Below are positions 12,001 through 24,700 of a stretch of DNA of 64,000 nucleotides, piece by piece. Position numbers and translations under genes: made by a program. The stretch comes from Cyprinus carpio (lineage: Eukaryota; Chordata; Actinopteri; Cypriniformes; Cyprinidae). Every line of letters begins with the position of its first letter. Position 1 is the stretch's first letter. The notes below the pieces were generated by a model. It saw only the letters and a program-made list of their open reading frames with translations. It ran no database searches and was not told where the DNA came from. The DNA is taken from contig NC_056588.1 of assembly GCF_018340385.1 (NCBI RefSeq), positions 23,558,681 to 23,622,680 of the forward strand, in the 5' to 3' direction.

Positions 12001-15000
12001 CATAAGACATGACTCAAAACGCTCTTTTAATACAGGCAAAATTATAGGGGGGCCCTTACGGTCCCCAGGGTTCACTGCGGGTGTGTACCGATGGCGTTTG
12101 AAGAGAGTTTTGAATGGCAGTGCTTAGTTTTATTCCCGCAGCTGTTAATCTTAGCATCTGGTCTTGGTGTTGACAACTTTTGTGTAACAAGTTTGTCTGG
12201 AAAGTACCTTTAACTTGAGTTTGTTGCGAGATTTGACACTTCAGTTTTAGATAGTTTAAGCTGTTAGTTTGCATTTAGCCAAGTGAAAGATGTAGTTCTG
12301 GTGCGTGGCATGTCTTTGAGAAAGGTGTGTTGGTTGTCATCATGGACATCAACTTTAAAGAATCGCCTCTTTTTGAATGCGACTGAAGTAGTATGTGAAA
12401 ATCTTGTTCTGTTTGTGATACATTATATTTGTGATTCTACTATATCAGCCAGGATTTGCATTTAAATTAATCAACATCTGATTTAAATTGAGTATCAGTC
12501 TAATATTGGAAGCCAATATTATCAGGGCATGTGTTAGGCAAGTACTAAACCATTCTACATTAGAATGTTGTTTCTCGATTTGGCCTTATTTGTAAGTGTG
12601 TAAATTCCGTTTTTTTGTTTTGTTTTGTTTTTTTGTTTTTTTTTTTTTTTGTGTTTTTTTGTTGTTATGAAAGTTATTGTAAGAATAGTGGATTGTGGAG
12701 TGTTTTGTTTCTTTTTTCGTTTTTTTGGTATTTTTTCTGCAATAATCTCCTTCCAGTTATAGTCTGTTTAACACAGTTCTGCACTACAATAAACTGGGAC
12801 TCACAAACTGGAGATTAACAAAGATTAGCGCAAAAAAAACAAAAAAACATGGACCACACTGACAAGTCTGGAGAAACAGATTTTACACTTTTGAATTGAG
12901 TATCGTATGTGTTACATTATAGCATTACTCAGAGCTGTATATTCATATTTTTTGTGCTACAGAGGAAGAATTTACTCTAGAAAGGAGCACTTTATTAACT
13001 GTATGCACTAGATTACATATTAATTATATTTTTACTTAACGTGTTCTTCAGTAATGTATATATGAATAAATCTATCATGAAAACAAGTTCACTATTTAAA
13101 TGTTCATATTTAAACACCAAACTGGAGTAGAAACATAATTCTGTTATAAAAATGTTGTTATAATACTTTCGTATCATGTAATATATTATTTAAAAAACTG
13201 CCTTGTGTGCAGTTTAAATGTTTGTTTACAAATCACTTCGATATAGTAATGTGCCAACTTGACAAGGTTTATTGTATAATTTACAGCATTACTTTGGAAA
13301 GATATTTTTTCCCTTGGACAGTACTGTCTGTATTGGATTGCACATCAAAATGAATCGATATCAAATTAAATCAAATTGCAAGCTTGTGAATCGAAATTAA
13401 ATTATGGAATTGTTTCAGTACACCCCCTCCCCCCAATTAAAGCTCCAGTATGTGACTTTTGTAATTGACCACAAGAGGGCGCATTTCCAACAATAACAAA
13501 GGCGAAGCTTGATGACGCTATGAAGCAGGTGACGATGGGAGATGTCGTTTTTAATGCGTTTTCACCAAAGCAATGTATCTAAATTGGATAAACGAATCAT
13601 GATCACGGATGAGGTAATTTATTCGTTTTTGTATTACCTGTATATATGATCGTATTATTTTATGTCATCATAATTAATGAACTGCAAGGAACGTGAAATG
13701 TTATACTATATTATCCCGTTACAACTTACAGCTTTTTGTTAAATGATTTGTTGGGTTAATGTTGTGCAGTGTTACGTGTTTATGGTTAATGGCGTGTTGT
13801 TTAACGTGCTCAAACCAATCGTTCTAAAAGTAAATTTGAACTAACATTTGCAAGTAATGACTAAATATATTTTTAACAACACATATCCGATTGTATTTAA
13901 TTGTACTGCCATAATCTCGGTCACCCACACGTGATAAAAATCCTTACCTTAGTACAAAGAGCAATATAACTTACGTTTTACTGGCACTTCAATACTCGCC
14001 AAAGAGTTATCGTGATCCATAACAACGACAACCAAACCATACGCGCGGCTATAACATAACCACCACTTCCGCATTTGACCATGTGATATTCCGGTGTGGA
14101 GGAACACATGGTCTACACCGGAAAAAAAGTATAGAGCGGACATTGCGTCACTGAGAGGCGACATATTTTTTCCGGGACGGCCAGTTATTTTAAAATCGGA
14201 ATTTCTCTGAAATAAAAAATCTTTGGAGACTTTTTGAGATATTGTAAGTACACAACTGGAGGAAATATATCACACTGTGCAAGTTATTTTCGGAAATTTT
14301 ATTACAAAATTCCTACATATTGGAGCTTTAAGGCATAACCTTTCAACATAAACTGCGTTTACCTCAATATTCACCAAGACAGGCTTTTTGCCATTATTTT
14401 GTTTGTATTTGATGGTGCAAGTGCAGTAAGTGTGAAAGAAGTGAATTATCAAATCGCAAAAGGCTGTGAGTTAATTATGTAGTAAGTTTAAGTATATGGT
14501 CTGTTGTGCTTTGTGTTTTAGAATGAAGGGTGGCAGTGTGCTCGTTTATACTCATGCTGCTCATGATCCGGTGGTTCAGAGAGCAGATCAGTTCAGTTAA
14601 TACAGCAAAAACTCCATCTGAGATTGTGCTGCGAGTTTAACATGAATTTGGAAATTTTGTCTGCCAATTACGATTTTCATATTCATGTAATTTCAAACTT
14701 TTTTTGATGACAGCAGATGATAACAGATGATTACAGCATTTCACTTGATTTGTAAAGAGAAGTGTTTGTAAATCTGTTGTGACAGAAATGTAAAGATCTT
14801 CCTGTGGTTTTTCACCCTTGCAAGGTTTTAACTCTTGTAAGTAAAGAAATTAAGACAAGTATTGTAATTTTACTACTGTAAAGTAAAAATAATATACTGA
14901 TGCTTTTTTTTTTTTTTTTTTACAGTGCAGTTGTATTACAGTAGTCATATTCAGAAATTCAAATTGTTCAGCTTCCTAAGAAAGCAGGGTGAAACTGATG

Positions 15001-18000
15001 TGGACTGAGAAACTCACAAGTGAAAAAGAGGTTTGAGTCCACTTTAAGTTCCAAGTAAAGATCAATGCAGTTTGGTCACTGAATACGATTAAGTTGGTTC
15101 TCAAGAGTGCAGCAGATCAGTAACAAAATATAAAATAAAATAAAGAATGGCAGACATTTAGGCTAAAGTGGCCGAAGATAAAAACCTTTGGCATTATTTT
15201 ATCATTGTTATTCAAAAATAAGAGCAAAAAAACACATAATATACAACAGTGCTTTATTATTAAGATAGAGAAGGTGTATTTAGCAGTAGCATTCAAGAAA
15301 TTGAAAGAACAAATATAAAAATAAAACACTATATACACTTCAGTGGTATACTGAACTATTTGGTTACCCACATTTTTCAAAATATTTTCTTCTGTGTTCA
15401 GCACAAGAAAGAAAGTAATACAAATTTGGGACAACATGAGAGTGAGTATATACTGACAGAATTTAAATTTTTGGGTGAACTATCCCTTTAATGACAAGCA
15501 GCAGCATTTTTAGTACAATTAGTCTGCTGTCACTTTAAGACACTTTCTGTCACGTCCATACAGGCACACATCTGTTTTTCTCTCAACTGTTTACTTACAC
15601 TTTAGACATAACCAACTGTGTTTATATGTAAACTTTGTGTTTTTGACAGTATTAGCACAGTCAGACGCGAAAGATAACTTGGTCCAATCAGGCGCAGTTT
15701 GACAGGCTTTTTAGTGTACTCGCTTAGAACAATTAAATGTTTAGAAATGTTTTATATAATGTAAATTTTATGGATGATACTGAAATTTTTGCCATGTAAA
15801 TAGCCATGATGCTAACGTGGCGTAAAAAACTTAATAAACAAACAAACAATTAAATGTTTACCTGGCAAGACTTTAAAGTACATGCAAAAAATGTACTTTT
15901 GTGATTGCAAAGTGCAGTGTCCCGTGAGTAACTTTACTGCTGAGTTAACATTTGATGTGAATGTGTGGCATTGTACAGTATATTGAGAAGGAGGTGCCAG
16001 AACTGCAACTGATAGAATGTGCACTGTAGCACGATACTACAATATTTCTTCTAAAGCAGATCGTGGAGACATTTTAATCATCCACGATCAAAAAATGTTA
16101 TATCTAACAGCCCTAATCTAACTTTAAATGTACAAAAGTTTCTTATAAGGAGAGTGGCTCTAGTCTGATGTCCACCCACCATAGTCTCACAAAATCATGT
16201 GGGAAACAATGGGATTATCTTATTTTCTGCTTAAATCTCAGTAAAGGCTTGCAAAGAGTGACTAGATGCTACTTGGTTGGAGTAAAATATTCCACTGTTT
16301 TCAAATGGGCCACATTCACACAGCAGTAGAATGTGGTTGTGCGTGATGTTGGAGTGCTAAATACAGTTTCACGCCTCGTTCATTTGAGAAATCTTTTAAG
16401 ATTTGATGGATGAACTCGAGATTTGAATGCTTTTGTTAAATAACACCATGTCAACAGTTATAAGACTTTCTGGTGGTATGGATGTTACTATATTATCTTT
16501 AATCTTTTTACTTTTGCCACTGACACTGGCTATGTTTACATGCACCCAAATAATTAGTTTGTTATCGGATTGACGGCTCAATCGGATTGAAAAACGGCCA
16601 TAAAAACACCTTAATCGATCCGATTTAGCTCGATCAGAATGAAATTTCGATCGGATTGAAGGGGGTGGTTTATTCGATCGGATTGAACCACGAAACTGAA
16701 AGGACTGTGCATGTGCAATGATGCAGTAATGACGTATGATGCACGGAAGAGCAGCTCTTCCTTTTGAATAAAGTGTTGTGTAAATGCATGACTTGTCATT
16801 ATAAAACTCTCCTTTCACTCGGCAACTGTGAAGTGGAGAAGGACAACCTTGTTTTGCATACTCATCCACAGGCAACCCGGTTTGGGCGCGGGGAGGGGCT
16901 TTTTTTTTTTCGTGTGATAAATATGAGCAGCACAGCTGTTTATATGTATATTTATCCATAAATAGGTAAATATTAAATCTGCTGTTAAAAACAAATAAAG
17001 AAAACATGTAGGAGAGTGGTTTTTATGTGCAAACAGTGAGAAACTTGCTATTATCTATATGTCACTTTCACTTTTTTTCATTTTATTTAGCGTTCATGTA
17101 AACACATTCAAATCCAATTTATCAATCGTAATGAATTCAGTCCGATTGAACCAAAAAGTGTGCATGTAAACATAGCCACTGTAGTGTTAGGTGATGTTTA
17201 GTGGTTGTCATTAGAATAGAAAAGGAAACCGACAGCAATGTTGCAATTATAATACTAGCGTATGCATTTTAATTGTTTGTAAATTTTGTAAATATATGTG
17301 ATACCACTCGCCTTGTTTGGATGATTTGTTGCAGGGTCTTAATGGGGTAGTGCACCCAAAAATTAAAATTGTCTTCAGTACTCACCATCATGTCATTCCA
17401 AACCCATAAATAAGACTTTCGTTCATTTTCCAAAAAACAAATGAAGAGATTTTTAATGAAACCTGAGAGATTTATGTCCCTTTATTGAAAGACCATCAAA
17501 ACTTTGGTAGATAATAATACAGATATAGTTCTAAAAATCGTTCTCAATATTTAAGAATAGCAGAGTCCACACCACAGCTATAGCGATAAAGTACAGAGAA
17601 ACGATATTGCTGGAATCCATTTCAGAGCAATTTTTTCTCCAGATAATGGCCGATAAAAACATTAGCATTATAATTTGCGCTTAGAATAAACAGACGATAT
17701 CCTCCACTGGTGTGTAATATAGTTATCTTTATAGTCAGGGGTGCACAGGTGCACATGCATGACCAAAATAAAACATGCGATGCTTAAATATGTTCAGACC
17801 GCTCATTTGCGAACTTATTTTGAAAGCTGTTAATGCACTGTTTTAGATCGACTAACTGTAATACTTTATAAGATTTCCACTCAAACTAAAAGCAAAAATC
17901 TAGGCTGTGTATTGCCTGTTTCAGAGCAAAATGCAAAACTGACATTTCTTCATCTTCAATCCAAGTTCTTCACTCAGCAGCGCATATACTACCTTGCCGG

Positions 18001-21000
18001 GAACCCGGCAAAATAAAAGCTTACTAATTTTAGGTTTGAAAATTGATTTAAAAAAAAGTTAATATTACCATTGTATTTTTTAAGTGTACTATAAAATAAC
18101 TGTTTTTATTTTATACTCAATTTATTTTTAAATATAAGCAAATTATCACCTTGATTATTTCATTTTATTTATTTTATTATATGTGTGTGTGTGTGTGTGT
18201 GTGTGTTAGTTATATTTAATGAGTCAGACTATGAGCAGTGTGAGTACCAAACCAAATCACCAGGTGCTCTCATGGGAACCAGACCGAAAAACCTATGTGC
18301 ACCCCTGTTAATAAAACTTTTTAAGATAAGTCCAAGCAGTTTATGCAACTGGTCCATAGTTCCAAATGGAATTTCTGCATGCTACATTGCCATGCGATAA
18401 TCCTTCATTTGAAGTAACGTTATGACTTCAGTAACAAAATAATGAACAATACATTGAGGATCAATGCACCCTGTAAAGAGGCAGTCCCATGATCTGCATG
18501 GACTGCATAGACTTACATAGCAAGTGTGATATGTTTATGTTTTTAGCAAAGATCTGTGGCATGTCATGAAATTAAGACTGTAGGTGCAGTTTTGCACTTG
18601 TTTCCTTTCCGGAATCTATGAATGGTTTGCTTGAATTTGAGGACCCGTCCCACAAGAGCCCAACCAAACCACCATGTCCTGATGAACTAGAAAATGTTTA
18701 TCTTGTGTCAATTGTTTCAGTGAATGTTTAAATCTCACCTTGTACTTGGGTGAGTGGACTGTTTGGCTTAGGGTTGTGCCAAACTACACTTTCATAATAA
18801 CCGTTTCATTAACACTGACTAGTCATTCAGACAAATGACTAATAATTTTCCACCAGATCCTCGATGAGACTTAGGAATACATAGACAAAAGTTAAGACTT
18901 CCAATAGGATCACTAACAGATAGTCAACCAAATAAATGGCTGATATAACCTTTTATTACACAGGAATCTTCTAGCCATTATCATCTACAAAATGCTTATA
19001 TGTAACATCTCTTGGACTTGTGATGTGATGTGATCCTCGCTCCGTATTTAAGAGTTAATCGTTGTTAAAGGAATAATTCAACCAAAAATTTAAATTTGCT
19101 CTTAATTTACTCACCCTCGGGCCAATATATAGGTGACATTTTCTTCAGTAGAATACTATTTATATGTGAACCCATGGTCCTTGGGAGCATAATATTCAAG
19201 TCAACGGTTGCTGTCATTTTGCTTCTGACAATATATATTGAGGTTTTATGAAGCAAAACAATTTGTATAAGAAACTGAAAATTTACTACATTGCCTGTAA
19301 TACATAGTTCAAGTTCAAGTGAGCTTTATTGTCAATCTGCTATATGTGGATATGTACAAAGGAACAAAATGTTGTGCCTCACAAGACCACGGTGCTACAT
19401 ATATGTATCTATCTATATATCTATTGATAGAAGCAACATTACTATACATATACTTTATATTACTCTGCATATACTTTACTAAACTTTTTATATATATAAT
19501 TTATAGAGTAAAAAGAAGCATATAGCCTCAGACAAACAGTCTTGCACACTTAAGCTCATCAGCAAAATAAAACTCTCTGGGAAGGGTCTCATTTATTTCA
19601 AAAGTGTGTCTCTTTTAAATGCCCATCCGCTAAAATGAACTTACCAGTGTCCCATTTTTAGTTGGATTTAGGATGAATTGAGATCGACAACTCACAGGTT
19701 ATCTCTAAACATATTGCAAAACCTTTTCAGTCAGAAGGTTAGAGTGAATAGGGCAGCATTTTTCAGTCAATAAACAGACAGATATTATGATTGTGATTTG
19801 AAATATTGAGATTTAGAATCAAATTTAGATTATCTGTTTTAGACACAGTTTAAGATATTAGGGCAGTTTAGGATGTTGGATATCTTTTTTTAGACATCGT
19901 TTAAGATATTAGAATACAAATTTTACCGAGGTATATTTTTTTTGTGTGTTTAAATGTCCATAATGGGCCAATACCACAGCATGGGTACTTTTAGCAAACA
20001 TCACTAAGCTGCCCACACTATTGAGAGCAGTGTATTTCAATAATATAGTGATGTAATTATGTGTGCTTTTATTTGAAATGGAATGAGTGAATATCTTTTT
20101 TTTTATTTTCCTCAAGTGTTAATAACCGCTCTTAGGGTGTGTGCACACTTATAGTTCAGTTATTACCGTAATTTCTAGATGTCAACATGTGAATTCGTCT
20201 AATGTGTTAATTTTGTCAGCTATTTTCAATTTAGTCTTAGTCTTAGTCCCTTGCTAAAATGTCCTTTTTAGTTTTCATCATATTTAGTCAACCTTCTCCT
20301 GTTTAGTTTTAGTCGACTAAAAGTCTCAACATTTTAGTCTAGTTTTAGTCAATGAAAACTTAACATTTTAGCAATAAGAGTATTATTAATTAACCGTACA
20401 GCAGTATTAAATTTGCCAGCCGTTTTTAATTTTGCCTTAGTCTTACTCAAATGTACATTTTGGTTATCATATTTAGACAAACTTGTCCTGTTTTTGTTTA
20501 TTCAATGAAATGTATGAGCATTTTAGTTTGGTTTTTAGTAATGAAATCATAATTTTCATCATTCTGTATAATGGTTAAACTGATAAAAAAAAAAAAAATT
20601 TCTCAAAATTATAATCGCAATGATTGTTGTCATTTGAGAAATTTACTTTTGCATTTCAGGTATTGCACTTTTACCAGTAAGCACAAATCAGTAGAATGTG
20701 AATACATACATTGGTGTATTTTAACTCAAATGAAAACCGCTAAACGAAAAATGTTATAACAGTGAAATTCCTAGTAATTCCACTAATTCCAAAATTGCAA
20801 TAGTCCATTTCTCTATTCAAACAGCAGCGGTTGTGTTTATTCAGTGATCACAATCGCAAACAATATAGTCAAGATCTCATGACAACACTGACCTGCTGAA
20901 TGACGTTTTCATTTAGATTGCTAAAGTCCAGCTTGTTTGATTTTTGTGATGATCTGATTACTAAATGGGAATTGTGAATGTGGTTTTGGTTTAGATTTTT

Positions 21001-21713
21001 AATGAACTAAGCAAAACACACCGAGCAGAAAAAGTATCAAATTAACTGTGAAGCTCTGATTTGAGGATTAAAACTCTTGATATCTGGCAACCGCACTCAT
21101 GAAAGCTCACATAATAGTCATGTAAACAAAATGTAACAAAATTGCATGTTGATATAGTCTTAGTTATCGTTTATTGACCTTATTGTCATCTCGACTGTCT
21201 CGTCTTAGTCATGGGAAAAAAGCTTGTCAATGAACCTTTTTCATCATAGTCTTCATTAACGAAATTAACACTAGTCTGATGCAGGGCTCGAAATTAACTT
21301 TTTTACTTGGTAGCACTGGTGCTCCCAACTTCAAAAAGTTAGGAGCACCAGCAAAAATTTAGGAACACCACAACTAAAATGTTAATATAATGACATTAAG
21401 CTTTGTCATTTACTTTCTGAGTAAAAGTCGCTTTTCTGGAATACATATGATTTTTGTGTTGTAAATATAATTTATTCTGAAGCAATATTCTCATCGGTGT
21501 TCTATTAGCTTTGACATTTAAATATGCATATTTGTAATAATTACCCCAGGACATTTTTTTTTTTACCTTTTATAAAGGCCATTTTTTTTTCTCTAATCTT
21601 ATTAAATGTGTGCTTCATCTTTTATTTTAAATTCTTAAATTTGTATATGTTGTATGTGTGTGTGTGTGTGTGTGTATATATATGTGTATATATATATATA
21701 TATATATAGATAT

Positions 21714-21755
<42 letters not shown>

Positions 21756-24700
21756 AATGTAGGAAAGAATTATATTTATAATGATACTTTTAAACATTAA
21801 ACTAAACCACCAGTAGGTTGGCGGCAAGTGTCCGTCTTAATGAGTGAATCATTGAGTCATTCAAACAATTTGTTCATACGGATGATTCATTCAAGAAAGA
21901 GGCAGCTGTTTATGAATGGGTCATTGAATCTTTGACTCAACCTATTCATTCAAAACGCTGAATCATTCAGTAATGAAACACGATTGTTTTCTTATGAAAT
22001 GCACCATAGTTCTGTTGTGACCTTTTTTGGAACTATTTTCGCTGCTGAAACAGAACAAAAACAGATAATATTGCGTTTAAAATGTAATTGATTTAATTTG
22101 AACTACTTATTACAGTTTACTGAACTGTTGTATGGAATCATTGTCACATTTTTAGTGTTGATGGTTTTATTCAGGATATTCGGGAAAACGGCATTCTTGG
22201 TAGTGTAATATTACTTAACTGTATCATATTTTATAAATATAAAAACTCAACTGTTAATGTCGAGAGCCCTGTTTAACAAAGTTCTTTTCATCTTCTCTCC
22301 TCATCTCTTTACATTTTCTTTGCTAGTTAGCTCCCTGTCACGTGATAATGAAGTGCAGTGAAAGGGAGTGATTGACAGCTAATATTAACCAGCCTAAAAT
22401 CTGCTTTAAACATAAGAACGTAAAGATGAAGTTTAATTGATTATGTGATAGAGCAGTGGACCGGTCACTGTATGAGCTCACAGCAGGCACATACTGTGCA
22501 GTAATTAGCCAAAGTTTTGTAGAGAAATGAAAACGGGTCGCACCTCAGCAATATTTGCACTCGCACAAATGCTCCCAAATATATTTTGAGGTGAACACAT
22601 TAAATTTAGGGAGCATATGCGACTTAAATGGTCACAATTTCGAGCCTTGTGATGCAAGAAAAGCGACACCTGTAGCGAAATGTACTTTGTAACATAGCTC
22701 CTATGATGAGAAGAAAATGTTTTTTGTTCGTTTAGATGTCTTTGTGACATTCCTAGTTTAGTCAAACTGCACCAGAGTTCATAAGGATTTAAGCATTTGT
22801 CTTCTGCAAAAGATTGTGCATTCAGGGAGATGTCTTTTTTTTTTTTTTTTTTTTTAAGTTTGCATAGATTATTTTCCTGTTTATTACTGTGAATGTGCTT
22901 TGAAATAGTCTTTATTATATAAACATTTAAATTGATAATTGTTACAGCATATTGAGCGGTTGGACATTAACAGGAGTTTGATGCAAAAATGCCACCGAAA
23001 ACACAGATACCCCCAAATTCAAGATAAGGGAGTAAAAAAATTTCCCTGCACAATTAAGATGGATCTGTTATGGCTGATTAAAGTGAAATGCGAATTAACT
23101 AAAAAGTATCAATTGCGGCCTTACGTTCAGTAGATTTGCTTAAGTTGCATCAGATTTTTTATACGCTATTTATAGCATTAAGCATTATAACCAATCACAC
23201 ACGTTTCTAACGAGCTTATGAATGCATTGTCATCCTCATTAAACAAAGTGCAGATATGATGTAGGGCTGGGCGATATGGCCAGAAAATCATACCTCTGTA
23301 TTTGTGGCTAATCTGTGATGTACAGTATATATCTTGGTATTTTCTACATTTGTATTATTTATTTAAAAAAAAATTGTATTCATATTAAAGGGTATGAAAA
23401 CAAATATAGTGAATGCTACTACAGTGTTTCCCACAGACTTCCACTCTGTGTGGTGGCACTTCCCCCAGGGGAAATATATAAAACAGCAGACTGGCTGATT
23501 GAAAATGCTCATTCATACTCTGCCAGCAGGAGGCACTTTAGGAGCAGCAGAAATAGTGGTTTCCCTGGTAACAGCTGTACACAAAGCAGGGTTTAGCTCA
23601 TAAATGCTACTTTATCAGGCATTATAGGAAAGAGGAAATCAATATGACATTGAAACTTTTCTAAAGACAGTCAGTTCCCTTCAAAAATACATTCATATAA
23701 AAACACCCAGGCAGTGTTTTGACTTTGAAATGTGCAGAGCTCATGTTTATTCAGTGAAGTTAAAATCACATTACATTCTAACATTGTAACATTGCAATCT
23801 AAAAAAATTATGCTTTTTAAAGCAGAAGTTCAATTTGCGACTGAAAACTATTGGATGCAACTATGAAAAAATATTTAGGAGCACCAGTGTGACTGACCCA
23901 TTCAGCAAAGGCTATTTGTGTTTTAGCTCAGGGGAGCGTCAAAGGTTTCTACTTACAATGTGTTTTTGCAGCATTGAGTAATGAAGCTCAGACATATATG
24001 TTGATTCCTTAAACATAAGGTTAATCAGAATCCATTCACTGCTCAAAACACCAGTGTTTTTTTTTTTTTTTTTCCGGTCTTGAGTCAGGTCTCTCAAGTC
24101 TCACGCATTCACTATGAAACACAGGCATTTCAACCAGTTCACACACTCACATGGCACACCTTGTATTTCTCACGCTGAGAAGTAAGAGATAACGTGTCCC
24201 GCTATATACAATTAATGGACGAGGCGCAGCCATACAGGGGGAAGTTCTCTCTATAACAAATGACAGCTGTGAACTCTGCAGAGTTAAATGCCACATACCA
24301 GCCAATCAGAAATTAGAATATGGTTGTTTCCGGGTTATTTAACTTAGTTTTGGCTGCCTAAAACTAAGGATAGTACAAGAGATGATATAATAATTGGTCA
24401 ATATGATAAAAGACAGACAGATTCATCCAAATAAAATAAATTGTTTTTTATATATTTCAAAAATACAAATGTTTCAAAAATAAAAATAAATTTGGCCCCA
24501 AACAAGCCAATTGATCAGCACTGCTCAATGTACATACTGTACACATACACTAGGATTGCAGAACTTGCCCTTAGCATGCATGTCAGCCTGTGTGTGAGAG
24601 AGACCGAGATAGAGAGAGTACACATTTCAGCTTATGAATGTTTTTTTTTTTTTCAGTTGTAAGTGTTTGTTGCACATGTTGATGTCTTGATGGCAGGGGT

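Noticed and set aside
16396..17007. A 203-codon minus-strand open frame
   Set aside because: It spans the MITE at 16529-17176, has no recognisable domain and uses AT-rich filler codons; chance openness in a repeat is the simpler explanation.
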